A model generated the notes under the pieces. That model was not told the DNA's origin and made no database searches. It was given only the letters and a program-made list of their open reading frames with translations. From assembly GCA_031376425.1 (NCBI GenBank), contig JANMDR010000180.1:14238-78237 (forward strand): 64,000 nucleotides of DNA. The letters are read 5' to 3'. Below are positions 7,782-16,657 of this stretch, piece after piece. The position numbers were made by a program, and so were the translations under genes. This DNA is from JANMDR01 sp031376425. Its GTDB lineage: Bacteria; Pseudomonadota; Gammaproteobacteria; Burkholderiales; Usitatibacteraceae. Within the stretch, counting starts at the first letter, position 1. Every line of letters starts with the position of its first letter.

Positions 7782-10700
7782 TAAGGGTTGCCAAATTGAC
7801 GCGTTAAAGATTTTGATTGAGTGATGCCCTCGATGTTGTAGGTCATCGTGGCAGCATTGGCATTGCTAAAATCAAACTTTAGCGTGCCTTGGGATTTTAG
7901 TTGGCGTAACGCCGGATTAAAAGGTACACCCAACCACGCGGAATTTTTGAAGCTATACAATGCCCCCGCATAGCTATTGCCCGTCCACGTGCCGCCGGGC
8001 ATCACGTACCAGACTGGCTTACGTTCTTGGTTATAGGTGTACCACACCGAAAATAAGGTGCGAGATTGTTGGCTGATATTTAAGCCCCAGCCATTTTGCG
8101 TAGCTTCGCCGCCCCACCATAAATCACCAACGTTTAAGCCGGGCGTATTATCAACGGGGCCAAACGCCTGACGTGAGATATTTTTTTGCCCGGACACACC
8201 ATTGATGACGTATTGCAACTGCGCTGATGACGCGCTGGTATAGGTGATGGCAGCACTGCCGACTTCTGTGACTTCGTCGGGTTTGCTAATGTTGTCATAG
8301 CTACTAAAGGGCGCGCTTTTCGTTAGATAGAGCTTGCCGGTATAAGTTGTAAATGTTGGGTTCCACGTGCCCCCCGGCATAACAATCCATTGCGGTTCAC
8401 CAGCGGTGTCATACACATAAAGCACGTTAAATTGCACATTCCCGCGTTGCGCAACTGACATACCCCAGCCGCTTTCCGCTTCACCCGCCCACCATAAATC
8501 TTGGTAGTTGGCAGGCCCTACTGCGGCACCGGTATTGGCCTTATACATACCGCGCCCATATGTGGCAGCAATCAAGGTATTGGCGTCATACCAAAATAAT
8601 TGGCGCACCCGAACGTTGGAGGGGGCGTCACTGGTGGTGCTCCATGTTGCGCCTGCATCTTCGCTGCTAAATACACCAATAGCAGTGGCTGCATAAAGCC
8701 AAGTAGGCTTTGAGGGATGGCGCACGATATCGTGAATGGTGGTGGCCGGTAGATTGTTGCTTATATTTTGGTAGCTGATGCCACCATCCCGACTTTCCCA
8801 TAACCCATTGGGTTGAAAGCCGCTATAGGCCACCCAAATATGATCAGGATTATCTTGATTCACCGTAATGCGATTAACCGCGCGATCCACATTGATGCCG
8901 CCATTGGTAATTTGTTGCCATGTTGGCGTAACGGATAAACCGTTTGTGGTCTTGAAAATCATCCCGCTGTTGTGACCAACATAAATGGTCGAAGATCGCC
9001 CTTTAGGTACGCCAATGGCGGAGATAAAATTACGCGCGGCAAAAGCGCTATTAGCGAGATTAGTTGGTGCTGGTGGTTTAATCACAGCCCACGTTGGACG
9101 TGCTGTTTGTTTCAAGGTGTTGGTAACCCATAAGGAATCAGCGCCGCCAAGCATGCGCACGGGATCATTTGGGTCAAGAATGAAAGGTGCAATAAAATTT
9201 GCGCGCGCGGTTGCCGGATTAGTAGCGCCACAATATTGGCTTCCGGTGTTCGCCTCGGTAATACCGGCGCAAATATATTGCCTAGTCGTTGCGCCGACCG
9301 CACGGTGAATTGAGAGATACACATACTCGCCATAGCGAATATTGTCGCTGATTGGATCTACCGCCACAAAACCGCCATCGCCACCTGCGAAGCGATCCCA
9401 TTTGGTTCCTTGGGTTAACCCTATCGTGCCGTTGTCTTGGGTACCACCGATAATTTTACCGCCCGCGCTGACTGCGCCTGCACCGCCGTAAAACTGGGTA
9501 ACGGCCAAGCCATTATTCATGTTTTGCCACGTGCTATCGCCAAAATCTGAATCATTAACCTTAAAAATATTGGTGGCGCGATACACGCCGCCATCGTTTC
9601 CAAAATACACCATCGGGTTTGCAGCGCTAAAATTTGGTACTGAAACAATCACATGGTGATCGGCATGGGGTTGCGTGGCACCGGGTACTGATAACTCCCA
9701 TGTTGAAACTTTTACCGCTTTTACGCCGCCATCCTTCGATTGAAATAAATCTAGGCCACCAAACACAAGATTATTTTCATTGGTTGGATCGACCCAAATG
9801 GTATTGGCGTAATCGCCTTGATCGCTTAAATGTTCCTGTACCGATTGCAAAACCCATGTGACGCCACCGTCTTCTGATTTATGAATTTCTCCTTTGGCAT
9901 TATCCACTGAGGCGTAAACTAGATTCGCCCGCGATTGCGCATAGGCAAGCTCGACGCGCGCGTTCGCATCCGTCGCTTCGATAGTCACAAATTTGGGCGA
10001 CTGCTGCCACGTTAAGCCACCATCGCGCGTATAGGCTACAATGCCGTTATACAAACCTGCTACGGCATTATTGGGATTATTCGGATCAAAGCGTACGTCA
10101 TAAGCAAATAGCGTCGCAACCTTAGTCCAAGTATTTCCGCCGTCTGCTGAACGTTCGATATAGGAAGTGGCAACGGAGCCCCCTGTGGTTGCCGCTAATA
10201 ATAAATTGCTATTTTGCGGATTTATCGCAATACGATTAACGTAGAACCAATTGCTACTATTGGTACCCACCGTGGTTGTTGATGGTAAAAAATTCCATGT
10301 ATTGCCGCCATCCGTCGTTTTGTAAATGCCACCACCAGCTAGTCCAGCACCACGCTCGCCCGTACCCATATAAAGCACATTGCCATCATTGGGATCAATT
10401 GTTAGGCTACCAACGGCCAAAGTGGCTACGGAATCAGTAGTTGGCCGCCAATTGAGGCCACCATCATCGGTGGCCCAAACGCCGCCCGATGCAGAGCCTG
10501 CAAAAAGCTTGTTTGGATTGTTGGGGTGAATGACTAATGAGCGCACCCGACCGCCGACATTGTTGGGGCCAATAGCTTCCCACGAGGTTCGGTTGATACC
10601 GGCGAGTTGGGGCGTACTTCGAGCTTGACCATCAGCCCGCGCGCTCGATTCCTGCGCATCACGAATCATGGCCCGGCGCTGTGCCATCACGGCGTCGCGC

Positions 10701-11173
10701 TGGCTGGTTGTGGGCGGATTACCGTTAGCGTCGTTATCTTGATTGGCGAGCCAATAGCGTAAATCGGCATTGTATTTTTTACGATCAGGATTTTTAAACT
10801 GCTGCCGATAACCCTTAAGTATGGCTTTTACATGCGCATAACCTTGAGTACAAAGTTGGGCTAAGGTTTCGCCGCTGTGCTCTTGTGCGCGCAGCAAGAT
10901 ATCTTCCGAGGTTTTAATGTTGAACGCCGCTTGAGAAAGCGTTAGATTAACGTCATCGCAAGCTGTGTAAATAGGCGCTCTCCAAGCATCCTTGGCGGCG
11001 CTATTTGTTGCTGTCTGTGGTGTGAGTAGCGTTGCTGTTTGGGGATTCGTTAACGGCGTAGTTTGTGCCGGTATAAACTGCACACAACCGCTAAGAGCCA
11101 TTACCGTAAAGGCCATGCTAATGGGCGCAATTGCTGGTGTAAATGCTGATGCTAAAAGTTTGTTCTTAAACAT
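7781..11173 (-). CDS. Large Asp-box (BNR/sortilin-like) propeller lipoprotein
   Basis: About 1130 residues. The ATG at 11173 is preferred over an in-frame TTG four codons earlier; GGA sits seven bases upstream. The N-terminus is a lipoprotein signal with lipobox LSGC (Cys30). The body carries many Asp-box turns (DDGGLNW, TDGGNTW, ADGGNTW, RDGGLTW, EDGGVTW, RDGGISY, EDAGATW), predicting one or more beta-propellers as in sialidase/Vps10-like exo-proteins; no sialidase catalytic triad was recognised. The C-terminus has two copies of a roughly 100-residue module starting DLWWAGEAESGWG and DLWWGGEATQNGWG, each containing VMPGGTW. It is likely a surface or periplasmic binding or scaffold protein. 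A decayed third copy of the C-terminal module lies just upstream at 11195-11320. Confidence 0.85.
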   Translation of the reverse strand: MFKNKLLASAFTPAIAPISMAFTVMALSGCVQFIPAQTTPLTNPQTATLLTPQTATNSAAKDAWRAPIYTACDDVNLTLSQAAFNIKTSEDILLRAQEHSGETLAQLCTQGYAHVKAILKGYRQQFKNPDRKKYNADLRYWLANQDNDANGNPPTTSQRDAVMAQRRAMIRDAQESSARADGQARSTPQLAGINRTSWEAIGPNNVGGRVRSLVIHPNNPNKLFAGSASGGVWATDDGGLNWRPTTDSVATLAVGSLTIDPNDGNVLYMGTGERGAGLAGGGIYKTTDGGNTWNFLPSTTTVGTNSSNWFYVNRIAINPQNSNLLLAATTGGSVATSYIERSADGGNTWTKVATLFAYDVRFDPNNPNNAVAGLYNGIVAYTRDGGLTWQQSPKFVTIEATDANARVELAYAQSRANLVYASVDNAKGEIHKSEDGGVTWVLQSVQEHLSDQGDYANTIWVDPTNENNLVFGGLDLFQSKDGGVKAVKVSTWELSVPGATQPHADHHVIVSVPNFSAANPMVYFGNDGGVYRATNIFKVNDSDFGDSTWQNMNNGLAVTQFYGGAGAVSAGGKIIGGTQDNGTIGLTQGTKWDRFAGGDGGFVAVDPISDNIRYGEYVYLSIHRAVGATTRQYICAGITEANTGSQYCGATNPATARANFIAPFILDPNDPVRMLGGADSLWVTNTLKQTARPTWAVIKPPAPTNLANSAFAARNFISAIGVPKGRSSTIYVGHNSGMIFKTTNGLSVTPTWQQITNGGINVDRAVNRITVNQDNPDHIWVAYSGFQPNGLWESRDGGISYQNISNNLPATTIHDIVRHPSKPTWLYAATAIGVFSSEDAGATWSTTSDAPSNVRVRQLFWYDANTLIAATYGRGMYKANTGAAVGPANYQDLWWAGEAESGWGMSVAQRGNVQFNVLYVYDTAGEPQWIVMPGGTWNPTFTTYTGKLYLTKSAPFSSYDNISKPDEVTEVGSAAITYTSASSAQLQYVINGVSGQKNISRQAFGPVDNTPGLNVGDLWWGGEATQNGWGLNISQQSRTLFSVWYTYNQERKPVWYVMPGGTWTGNSYAGALYSFKNSAWLGVPFNPALRQLKSQGTLKFDFSNANAATMTYNIEGITQSKSLTRQFGNP

Positions 11174-11194
11174 ACGATAATCCAAAAAGATAGT

Positions 11195-11320
11195 TTAAAA
11201 GCCCTGCTGCGCGAGCAGCATCGTCGGTGTCTTGCCTACCCAAGGCAAACCGCTAATAATATTGTACAGTGTGCCAGCGTAAGTAGTGCCCGTCTACATT
11301 GCTACCTTGCCGCGCTGTCA
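11195..11320 (-). pseudogene. Fossil copy of the WWGGE-type C-terminal module
   Basis: Minus-strand translation ending at the stop 11197-11195 gives TGTTYAGTLYNI, then SGLPWVG. This parallels the end of the second C-terminal module of the neighbouring lipoprotein (TGNSYAGALYSF, then NSAWLG). A stop codon sits just before the TGTTYAG segment and the earlier part of the module is not recognisable. It is therefore a relic of a paralogous gene or of a tandem duplication whose 5' part was lost. The rest of 11186-11492 shows nothing else I can name apart from the promoter region expected for the lipoprotein gene. Confidence 0.5.
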
Positions 11321-11492
11321 CCTAGCTGTGCTAGGCATCGTCACAATATTACCTGTGTGGGCGGGAATCAGCTAGATCGTTAAGGAGCGCTTGGGATTTT
11401 GCTTTGGCGGTGGAGTTCGAAGCTTGGGCATTGGATCCACTCAAAACAGTGCGCCATCTTTTAGCTCGATATGGAACTGGGTTACTACGCGA

Positions 11493-11759
11493 TCAAGCCG
11501 CGCGCACTGCCCGCCACACTTCAGGGGGCAACAGTTTTTGCGCAACGGTTAATAGTGCCGCAACAACGCCGATGTCATCTAACCAACCCAAAACAGGAAT
11601 CGCGTCTGGAATGAAATCGATGGGCGAAATTAGGTACAGTACCGCCAGAAGTAACATTGCCTTCACGTGCGTAGGCGTACCCGAATGGCGAAATGTGCGC
11701 CACGCAATCGCCAATTCGCGACGGAACTTAAGCAAACTAAACCATTTAATCGCACGCAT
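11493..11759 (-). CDS. DUF1232 (YkvA-like) small membrane protein
   Basis: 88 residues with the diagnostic core of the DUF1232/YkvA family: LYLISPIDFIPDAIPVLGWL, then DDIGVVAALL. The N-terminus is basic and amphipathic (MRAIKWFSLLKFRREL) and the centre forms one or two membrane-associated hydrophobic helices. Family members are usually small membrane proteins of unknown function. Stand-alone gene on the minus strand, upstream of the propeller lipoprotein and separated from the RCC1 gene by the terminator at 11922-11956. Confidence 0.85.
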   Translation of the reverse strand: MRAIKWFSLLKFRRELAIAWRTFRHSGTPTHVKAMLLLAVLYLISPIDFIPDAIPVLGWLDDIGVVAALLTVAQKLLPPEVWRAVRAA

Positions 11760-11921
11760 AAACTTCCTTTCGACGGTGAACTGATTGGCACCAGCGACTG
11801 GTGCAGGCTCAATAGAGCAATGTACTTAACGCAGGTGCGAAGGTGAGGATGACGTAAGGCAATAATTCGGTTGTCAGTTGCGGTTTCTTAGTTGGGCACT
11901 GTTTTTTCGCCTAATGAAAAA

Positions 11922-11956
11922 GGCTGGGAACACCCTATTTAAGGGTGTTCCCAGCC
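11922..11956. terminator. Strong bidirectional rho-independent terminator
   Basis: GGCTGGGAACACCC and GGGTGTTCCCAGCC form a perfect 14-bp stem around TATTTAA. T runs flank both sides (AGTTTTT on the plus strand; TTTTTCATT on the minus strand). It lies 44 bases past the stop of the minus-strand RCC1 gene and is placed to end that transcript. Confidence 0.85.
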
Positions 11957-11999
11957 AGTTTTTAGGTTGAAAATTTGAACCAAAACTTAGTGCATAGTT

Positions 12000-14900
12000 T
12001 TACTTTGGCAGCACATACCCGGTTACACCATTTGGATTGCCTGGCGCACCTTCTGGTAGCCACACACCAGTGTTTACCAAGAAATCAAACTCATTTTTGT
12101 CAACAGTCCAATGGTGGACAGCCGTGTCTTTCAGCACTAGACGATACAGCGGCACGGTGCCGACAATACCAGCTTTCAAGAACATATACCCGTCAATACC
12201 CTCGTCAACTAACACCTTGTTTTGTACTCTCAGCACGTTATATTCATTTGCGTCGGTTGTCCAAAAGTGCTGACGAATACCGATGATGAACAAACGATAG
12301 TATGGAACCGTGCTTTGGCCGTTCAAATTTAGCGAGGACTTAAATATCTTGTGATCGATACCTTCATCCACATAAGTGCCGGGAGAGCGAATTAGTGCAT
12401 CGTATTCGCCTTTATCGGTTGTGTACAAATGACCACCGGTGACTGGGATAAAGATGCGATAACGATTTGTGGCCACAGTTTCTATTCCTAGAATCGTAAT
12501 GTTTTGGCTCACTTGCGGTGCCGCTGCATAATTAGTATTTCCAGCTTGGTTGAGCAAGATGGTACAGGTGCCTGCGCTTACGCCGATTACATTCGGCGCC
12601 ATCACGGTACAGATTGCCGGTGTAGACGAAATGTAAGTTACTGGGTTACCCGACAAGCCACCTGTAGGATTTAGCATCATCGTGGTTCCTGCAGCAAAGG
12701 GTACGCTGCTAAAATTAATGCTTTGCGAACCTTGCGTGATGACAATCGTGGCGGTTACAGGTGCTGCGGCGCTGTAATTTATGTTCCCCGCTTGGTTTGC
12801 CGTCACCATACATGTACCGACGCCAACGGTGCGTAATTGCGTACCGATAATGGTGCAAATGGTTGGGGCGCTTGTCGTGGTGAAACTGACTGCATTACCA
12901 GAAGCACCGCCATTTGCTGTAAGTGCAATTAGAGCGCCGCCAACCGCAACTGTCGTTGGTGGTGTTGGGTTGAAAGTGGTGGTCTGCACAGCTTGGCCAA
13001 TCGCAATAGTCGTTGTGATTTGCGGCGCTGCACTGTAGTTATTGTTGCCTGCTTGATCAGCGGTTACGACACAACTACCCAGACCAACTACGCGTAGTTG
13101 AGCACCAGTTACGGTGCACACGCTTGCGGCACTGGATGTGGCAAAGACCACGGGTGAGCCCGAAGCGCCGCTAGATGCATTCAACGCAATTGGCGACGAA
13201 CCGAAGGCCAACGTTTCTGGCGGTAGTGGAGCAAAAGAAAGAGCCTGTGTTGCTTTGGCGATCATAATTGTCGTCGTTATCGTTGGTGCAGCACTGTAGT
13301 TGGTGCTCCCCGCTTGATTAGCAACGACATTACATGTGCCTGCACCTATAAATTGCACCTGATTGCCATTCACAATACATATCGAAGCCGCGCTGGTAGT
13401 TGCAAGCGCGACGGGGTTGCCAGATGCACCGCCGGTTGCGGTGAGCGTGATTGGAGTGGCACCGAAAGTGACGTTGGAGGGCGGTGTTGGCGCAATCGTA
13501 ATAACCTGTGGAATTTGATTTACAACGATGTTAGTGGTGAATGTGGGTGCTGCGTAATAGTTGAGATTACCGGCTTGATTAGCGGTGATGCTGCAGGTGC
13601 CCACGCCAACAAAATTGATTTGATTAGCGGTAATCGTACAGATGGTAGCTGAGCTGGAAGTAGTAAATACGATTGGATTGCCGGAGTCGCCGCCAACGGC
13701 TGCCAGCGTAATTGGCGTTGCACCAATTACAACGCTTTGCGGAGGCGCTGTTGTGAACGCAATTGCTTGCGGGAGTATTGAGAGAATTAGGTGTGGAGTA
13801 ACCTTTTTTCCCAAAATGATAGATGCATCCCCGAGCTGGAAGTTATCGTTTCGCCCCCAGCAAACGACCCCGCCGTTTACTGCTGCACAGGTATGGAGCG
13901 CTCCAGCCGATACACTGGTAGTACCGCTGTCAAGGGCAACCAGTGACGCTGCATCCGTTGCCGTAGCGCTTGAGCCGCCACCAAGTAGCTCAGCGCCGCC
14001 CCAACAACGCACGCCGGTATTTTGTAGTGCACAGCTATGGAATGTGCCGGTAGCTACGGCGACGACATCGCTGCCATTTGGTATGGACTGGAATGGTGAT
14101 AGTCGATTTGCAATTGTGCCATCGCCCACTTGGCCGCTCGCGTTCCAACCCCAACAACGAACTCCGCCGTCTAACACGGCGCAGGTAGTTGCAGCGCCTG
14201 CGGCAATTCCTGACGCAGCGCTGCCACTTGCGATCGATTGGACAGGTGTGCGGCGAGCCGTGGTTGTACCATCCCCCAATTGCCCCAATCCATTTGCGCC
14301 CCAGCATTTAATACCGCCCGCGACAACCGCACAAGCATGTTGTTGTCCTGTGCTGACCGCTGTTACCGCACTATTGGGCGGGATTATTTGTACTGGTGAA
14401 ACGCGTCTAGCCGTTGAACCATCACCGAGTTGCCCAACATCATTTCTGCCCCAACAATACAAACCTGCGTTTACCACCGCGCAGCTATTGCCTAAGCCCA
14501 CGGCTACACTAGTTACGCCGGAATTTGCCGCGATAGTTTGCACAGGCGCTAAGCGGTTAGTAAGCGTGCCATCGCCAATGCTCCCGTCACCATTTGCACC
14601 CCAACACAATACACCGCCATTAGCAACGGCGCAGCTGTGGAAGAACCCTGTCGAAATTGATGTCACGCCACTGCCAGCGGCAATAGTTTGAACTGGACTG
14701 ATACGAGTAACTGTTGTGCCGTCGCCAACTGTCCCATCAGCATTCTTTCCCCAACACTGCACGCCACCTGCAACTATCGTGCACGCACCGGTGTAGCCTG
14801 AACTCACTGCTGTTGCACCACTACCTGCGCTCAGAGTTTGCAGAGGCGAGAGGAGCACCGCTCCTGTCCCGTCACCAAGCTGTCCCCGTTCGCGACCGCC

Positions 14901-16301
14901 AATACAAACCACCGATCCATTGACCAACGCGCAAACACTTTCGTCTCCCACCGCAACTCCGCTAGCCGCGCTGTTGCTTGCGAAAGTTTGAATAGGCGTC
15001 AGCTTAGTCTCTGTTTTGCCGTCGCCAAGCTGCCCGAGGGCATTTGATCCCCAACATTTAATGCCACCATTTGCAACCGCGCAAGTGGTTGCGTATCCGG
15101 CATCTAAATTGGTCACACCACTACCCGCTGGAATGGTTTGTATAGGGCTAGTGCGGATCGTGGTGCTGCCATCACCGAGCTGGCCAAAATCATTGAAGCC
15201 CCAGCAGCGCACTCCCGCATTTACGACAGCACAGGTGTGGCTGGCTGCTGTAATGCTAGTAACGCCACTGCCGGCTGCAATACTTTGTATCGGTGTTATG
15301 CGATCGCTAGTAGTGCCATCGCCTAGTTGACCACTAAAGTTAGCGCCTACGCATTTTACGCCGCCATCAATAATTGCGCAGGTATGGTAGTTGCCTGCAG
15401 AAATTGTATTCACACTGTTTCCAAAGTTGCTGATTGAGGTTGGGACCAAACGATTCACAAAAGTGCCATCTCCCAACTGACCAAAGTCGTTCTTACCCCA
15501 GCATAAAACATTGCTAGCCTTAATCGCACAGGTATGGCTACGTCCCGCGCTTAAACCAGTCACGCCGCTTTCCAATCCAATAGTTTGCGTCGGCGTAAAT
15601 CTTCTCGTGGTCGATCCGTCACCGATTTGACCGTCCTCATTTTCTCCCCAGCACTGTACGCCACCTTTCACGAGTGCGCATGTGTGTTGATTCCGCGAAG
15701 AAATAGCGGTGACACCACTGCCAGGCGCGAAAATTTGCACCGGTACTGTGCTGTCTGAACTGGTACCATCTCCCAACGTTCCTGCACCGTTGTATCCCCA
15801 GCACTGTACGCCGCCGTTGGCTAACGCGCAGGTGTGCAAAGCGCCTTTCGCAATTGCTGAAGCGTTGTTTACTACTGCGGGTGTTGGCAAAACTTTTAAA
15901 GATAAACCCGCGCTGAGCATGCCCATGCTGTTTACGGCGACAATATTAACTAATAAACTACCTGAGACGCTTGGCGGTGTGCCGCTAATGGCTACACTGC
16001 CACTACCATTATGCGTGTAGGTTAAACCTGTCGGTAGTCCGGTAAGCTCGATTGAAGTTGGCGCAGGAACACCTCCAATAAATAAATTGGCTGAATAGGG
16101 CGTTCCGCTTGTGGCTATCGGCAATTCAAGTGTGATTAAGGTCGGTATGCCAGCTGCCACGATAGCAGAAAACCCGAGCAACATCATCGCGGTGAACCAG
16201 GTACAGAATAGGTGGGCTTTACTGTATATTGGAACCGAGGTACTCAATCGTGCTGTAGTTTGCATGAGATTAGCGGTTTCACTGACGCTTTTAAGGTGCA
16301 T
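12000..16301 (-). CDS. Giant exported RCC1-repeat / Ig-like / DUF5648-type protein
   Basis: 1433 residues from the ATG at 16301, which has AAAGAGAA five bases upstream; an in-frame ATG 17 codons earlier lacks a signal. An N-terminal hydrophobic segment (FTAMMLLGFSAIVAAG) with an Ala-rich end predicts Sec export. A short Ig-like (putative) segment follows, then 14 RCC1-type units of about 50 residues, each with the pattern HTCAxxxGG, CWGxNxxGQLGDGT and PVQTI. Fourteen is exactly two seven-bladed propellers. Most units carry two Cys (TCA and CWG), suggesting disulfides outside the cytoplasm. Next come five repeats of about 84 residues (ICTIxxxQ, then ANQAGNxNYxAAP). The last 155 residues form a DUF5648-like domain with three FWTTDANEY-type units. 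A paralogous C-terminus is found at 38834-41227. It probably acts on the cell surface or as a secreted adhesin-like protein; no catalytic residues were seen. Confidence 0.85.
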   Translation of the reverse strand: MHLKSVSETANLMQTTARLSTSVPIYSKAHLFCTWFTAMMLLGFSAIVAAGIPTLITLELPIATSGTPYSANLFIGGVPAPTSIELTGLPTGLTYTHNGSGSVAISGTPPSVSGSLLVNIVAVNSMGMLSAGLSLKVLPTPAVVNNASAIAKGALHTCALANGGVQCWGYNGAGTLGDGTSSDSTVPVQIFAPGSGVTAISSRNQHTCALVKGGVQCWGENEDGQIGDGSTTRRFTPTQTIGLESGVTGLSAGRSHTCAIKASNVLCWGKNDFGQLGDGTFVNRLVPTSISNFGNSVNTISAGNYHTCAIIDGGVKCVGANFSGQLGDGTTSDRITPIQSIAAGSGVTSITAASHTCAVVNAGVRCWGFNDFGQLGDGSTTIRTSPIQTIPAGSGVTNLDAGYATTCAVANGGIKCWGSNALGQLGDGKTETKLTPIQTFASNSAASGVAVGDESVCALVNGSVVCIGGRERGQLGDGTGAVLLSPLQTLSAGSGATAVSSGYTGACTIVAGGVQCWGKNADGTVGDGTTVTRISPVQTIAAGSGVTSISTGFFHSCAVANGGVLCWGANGDGSIGDGTLTNRLAPVQTIAANSGVTSVAVGLGNSCAVVNAGLYCWGRNDVGQLGDGSTARRVSPVQIIPPNSAVTAVSTGQQHACAVVAGGIKCWGANGLGQLGDGTTTARRTPVQSIASGSAASGIAAGAATTCAVLDGGVRCWGWNASGQVGDGTIANRLSPFQSIPNGSDVVAVATGTFHSCALQNTGVRCWGGAELLGGGSSATATDAASLVALDSGTTSVSAGALHTCAAVNGGVVCWGRNDNFQLGDASIILGKKVTPHLILSILPQAIAFTTAPPQSVVIGATPITLAAVGGDSGNPIVFTTSSSATICTITANQINFVGVGTCSITANQAGNLNYYAAPTFTTNIVVNQIPQVITIAPTPPSNVTFGATPITLTATGGASGNPVALATTSAASICIVNGNQVQFIGAGTCNVVANQAGSTNYSAAPTITTTIMIAKATQALSFAPLPPETLAFGSSPIALNASSGASGSPVVFATSSAASVCTVTGAQLRVVGLGSCVVTADQAGNNNYSAAPQITTTIAIGQAVQTTTFNPTPPTTVAVGGALIALTANGGASGNAVSFTTTSAPTICTIIGTQLRTVGVGTCMVTANQAGNINYSAAAPVTATIVITQGSQSINFSSVPFAAGTTMMLNPTGGLSGNPVTYISSTPAICTVMAPNVIGVSAGTCTILLNQAGNTNYAAAPQVSQNITILGIETVATNRYRIFIPVTGGHLYTTDKGEYDALIRSPGTYVDEGIDHKIFKSSLNLNGQSTVPYYRLFIIGIRQHFWTTDANEYNVLRVQNKVLVDEGIDGYMFLKAGIVGTVPLYRLVLKDTAVHHWTVDKNEFDFLVNTGVWLPEGAPGNPNGVTGYVLPK
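12490..13772. repeat. Five in-gene repeats of about 250 bp (Ig-like units)
   Basis: Within the RCC1 gene, five tandem units of about 84 codons recur, each containing an equivalent of TGGASGNPV, a Cys-containing ICT strand and ANQAGNxNYSAAP. They have diverged at the nucleotide level, so they are old internal duplications rather than a recent expansion. Boundaries are approximate. Confidence 0.75.
13775..15855. repeat. Fourteen in-gene RCC1 repeats of about 150 bp
   Basis: Fourteen tandem units of about 50 codons, each recognisable on the minus strand by codons for CWG and GQLGDGT. Units 13 and 14 (nearest the Ig-like part) are the most divergent. The regular spacing could be mistaken for a repeat array of non-coding type, but one frame is open throughout. 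Boundaries are approximate. Confidence 0.8.
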
Positions 16302-16584
16302 AACATTCTCTTTTTTGGTTAATTTAAGCTCACTGGGAACAGTAGCAAACAAGCTAAACCAAAACGAATGTCAACATAAAAAACACATTCGCGTAGGCCG
16401 TAGCAAGGCTGACGGGATTATTGCAAAAACTGTGCGCGAATTTGTTCTATTTTGAAGGAGCCGAACTGTGCCGTCGGTCAAAACTAAAGATACGTGACAG
16501 CGTAACTTTTGTCAAATGCTGTCCCGCACAATACCCGCTTGATTGTGCAGGAAAGTCGGTTGACAGGCATTTTTGTAAAGGATA

Positions 16585-16620
16585 AAGAATGACTTGAGAT
16601 TGTCCATCTTAGTCATTCTT
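16585..16620. terminator. Two-part hairpin downstream of the FAD/Fe-S oxidase gene
   Basis: AAGAATGACT and AGTCATTCTT form a perfect 10-bp stem enclosing an inner AGAT/ATCT stem with loop TGTCC. It lies 38 bases past the oxidase stop. No long T run follows on either strand, so termination may be weak or the element may be a protein-binding palindrome. The rest of 16302-16657 contains only the presumed promoter region of the RCC1 gene; a TTGACA hexamer occurs there on the minus strand but I could not pair it with a good -10 box. Confidence 0.5.
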
Positions 16621-16657
16621 CAACACCGCTCTGGAGTTCTGGCAAAAAAATCAACCC

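Noticed and set aside
13642..14691. Long open plus-strand frame opposite the RCC1 gene
   Set aside because: It is the mirror of a repetitive coding region, lacks a ribosome binding site and shows only periodic Pro/Ser-rich sequence; the minus strand has clear domain content.
12490..15855. CRISPR-like regular repeats
   Set aside because: The periodicity (about 150 and 250 bp) follows codon-level protein repeats in one open frame, with no short identical repeats and unique spacers.
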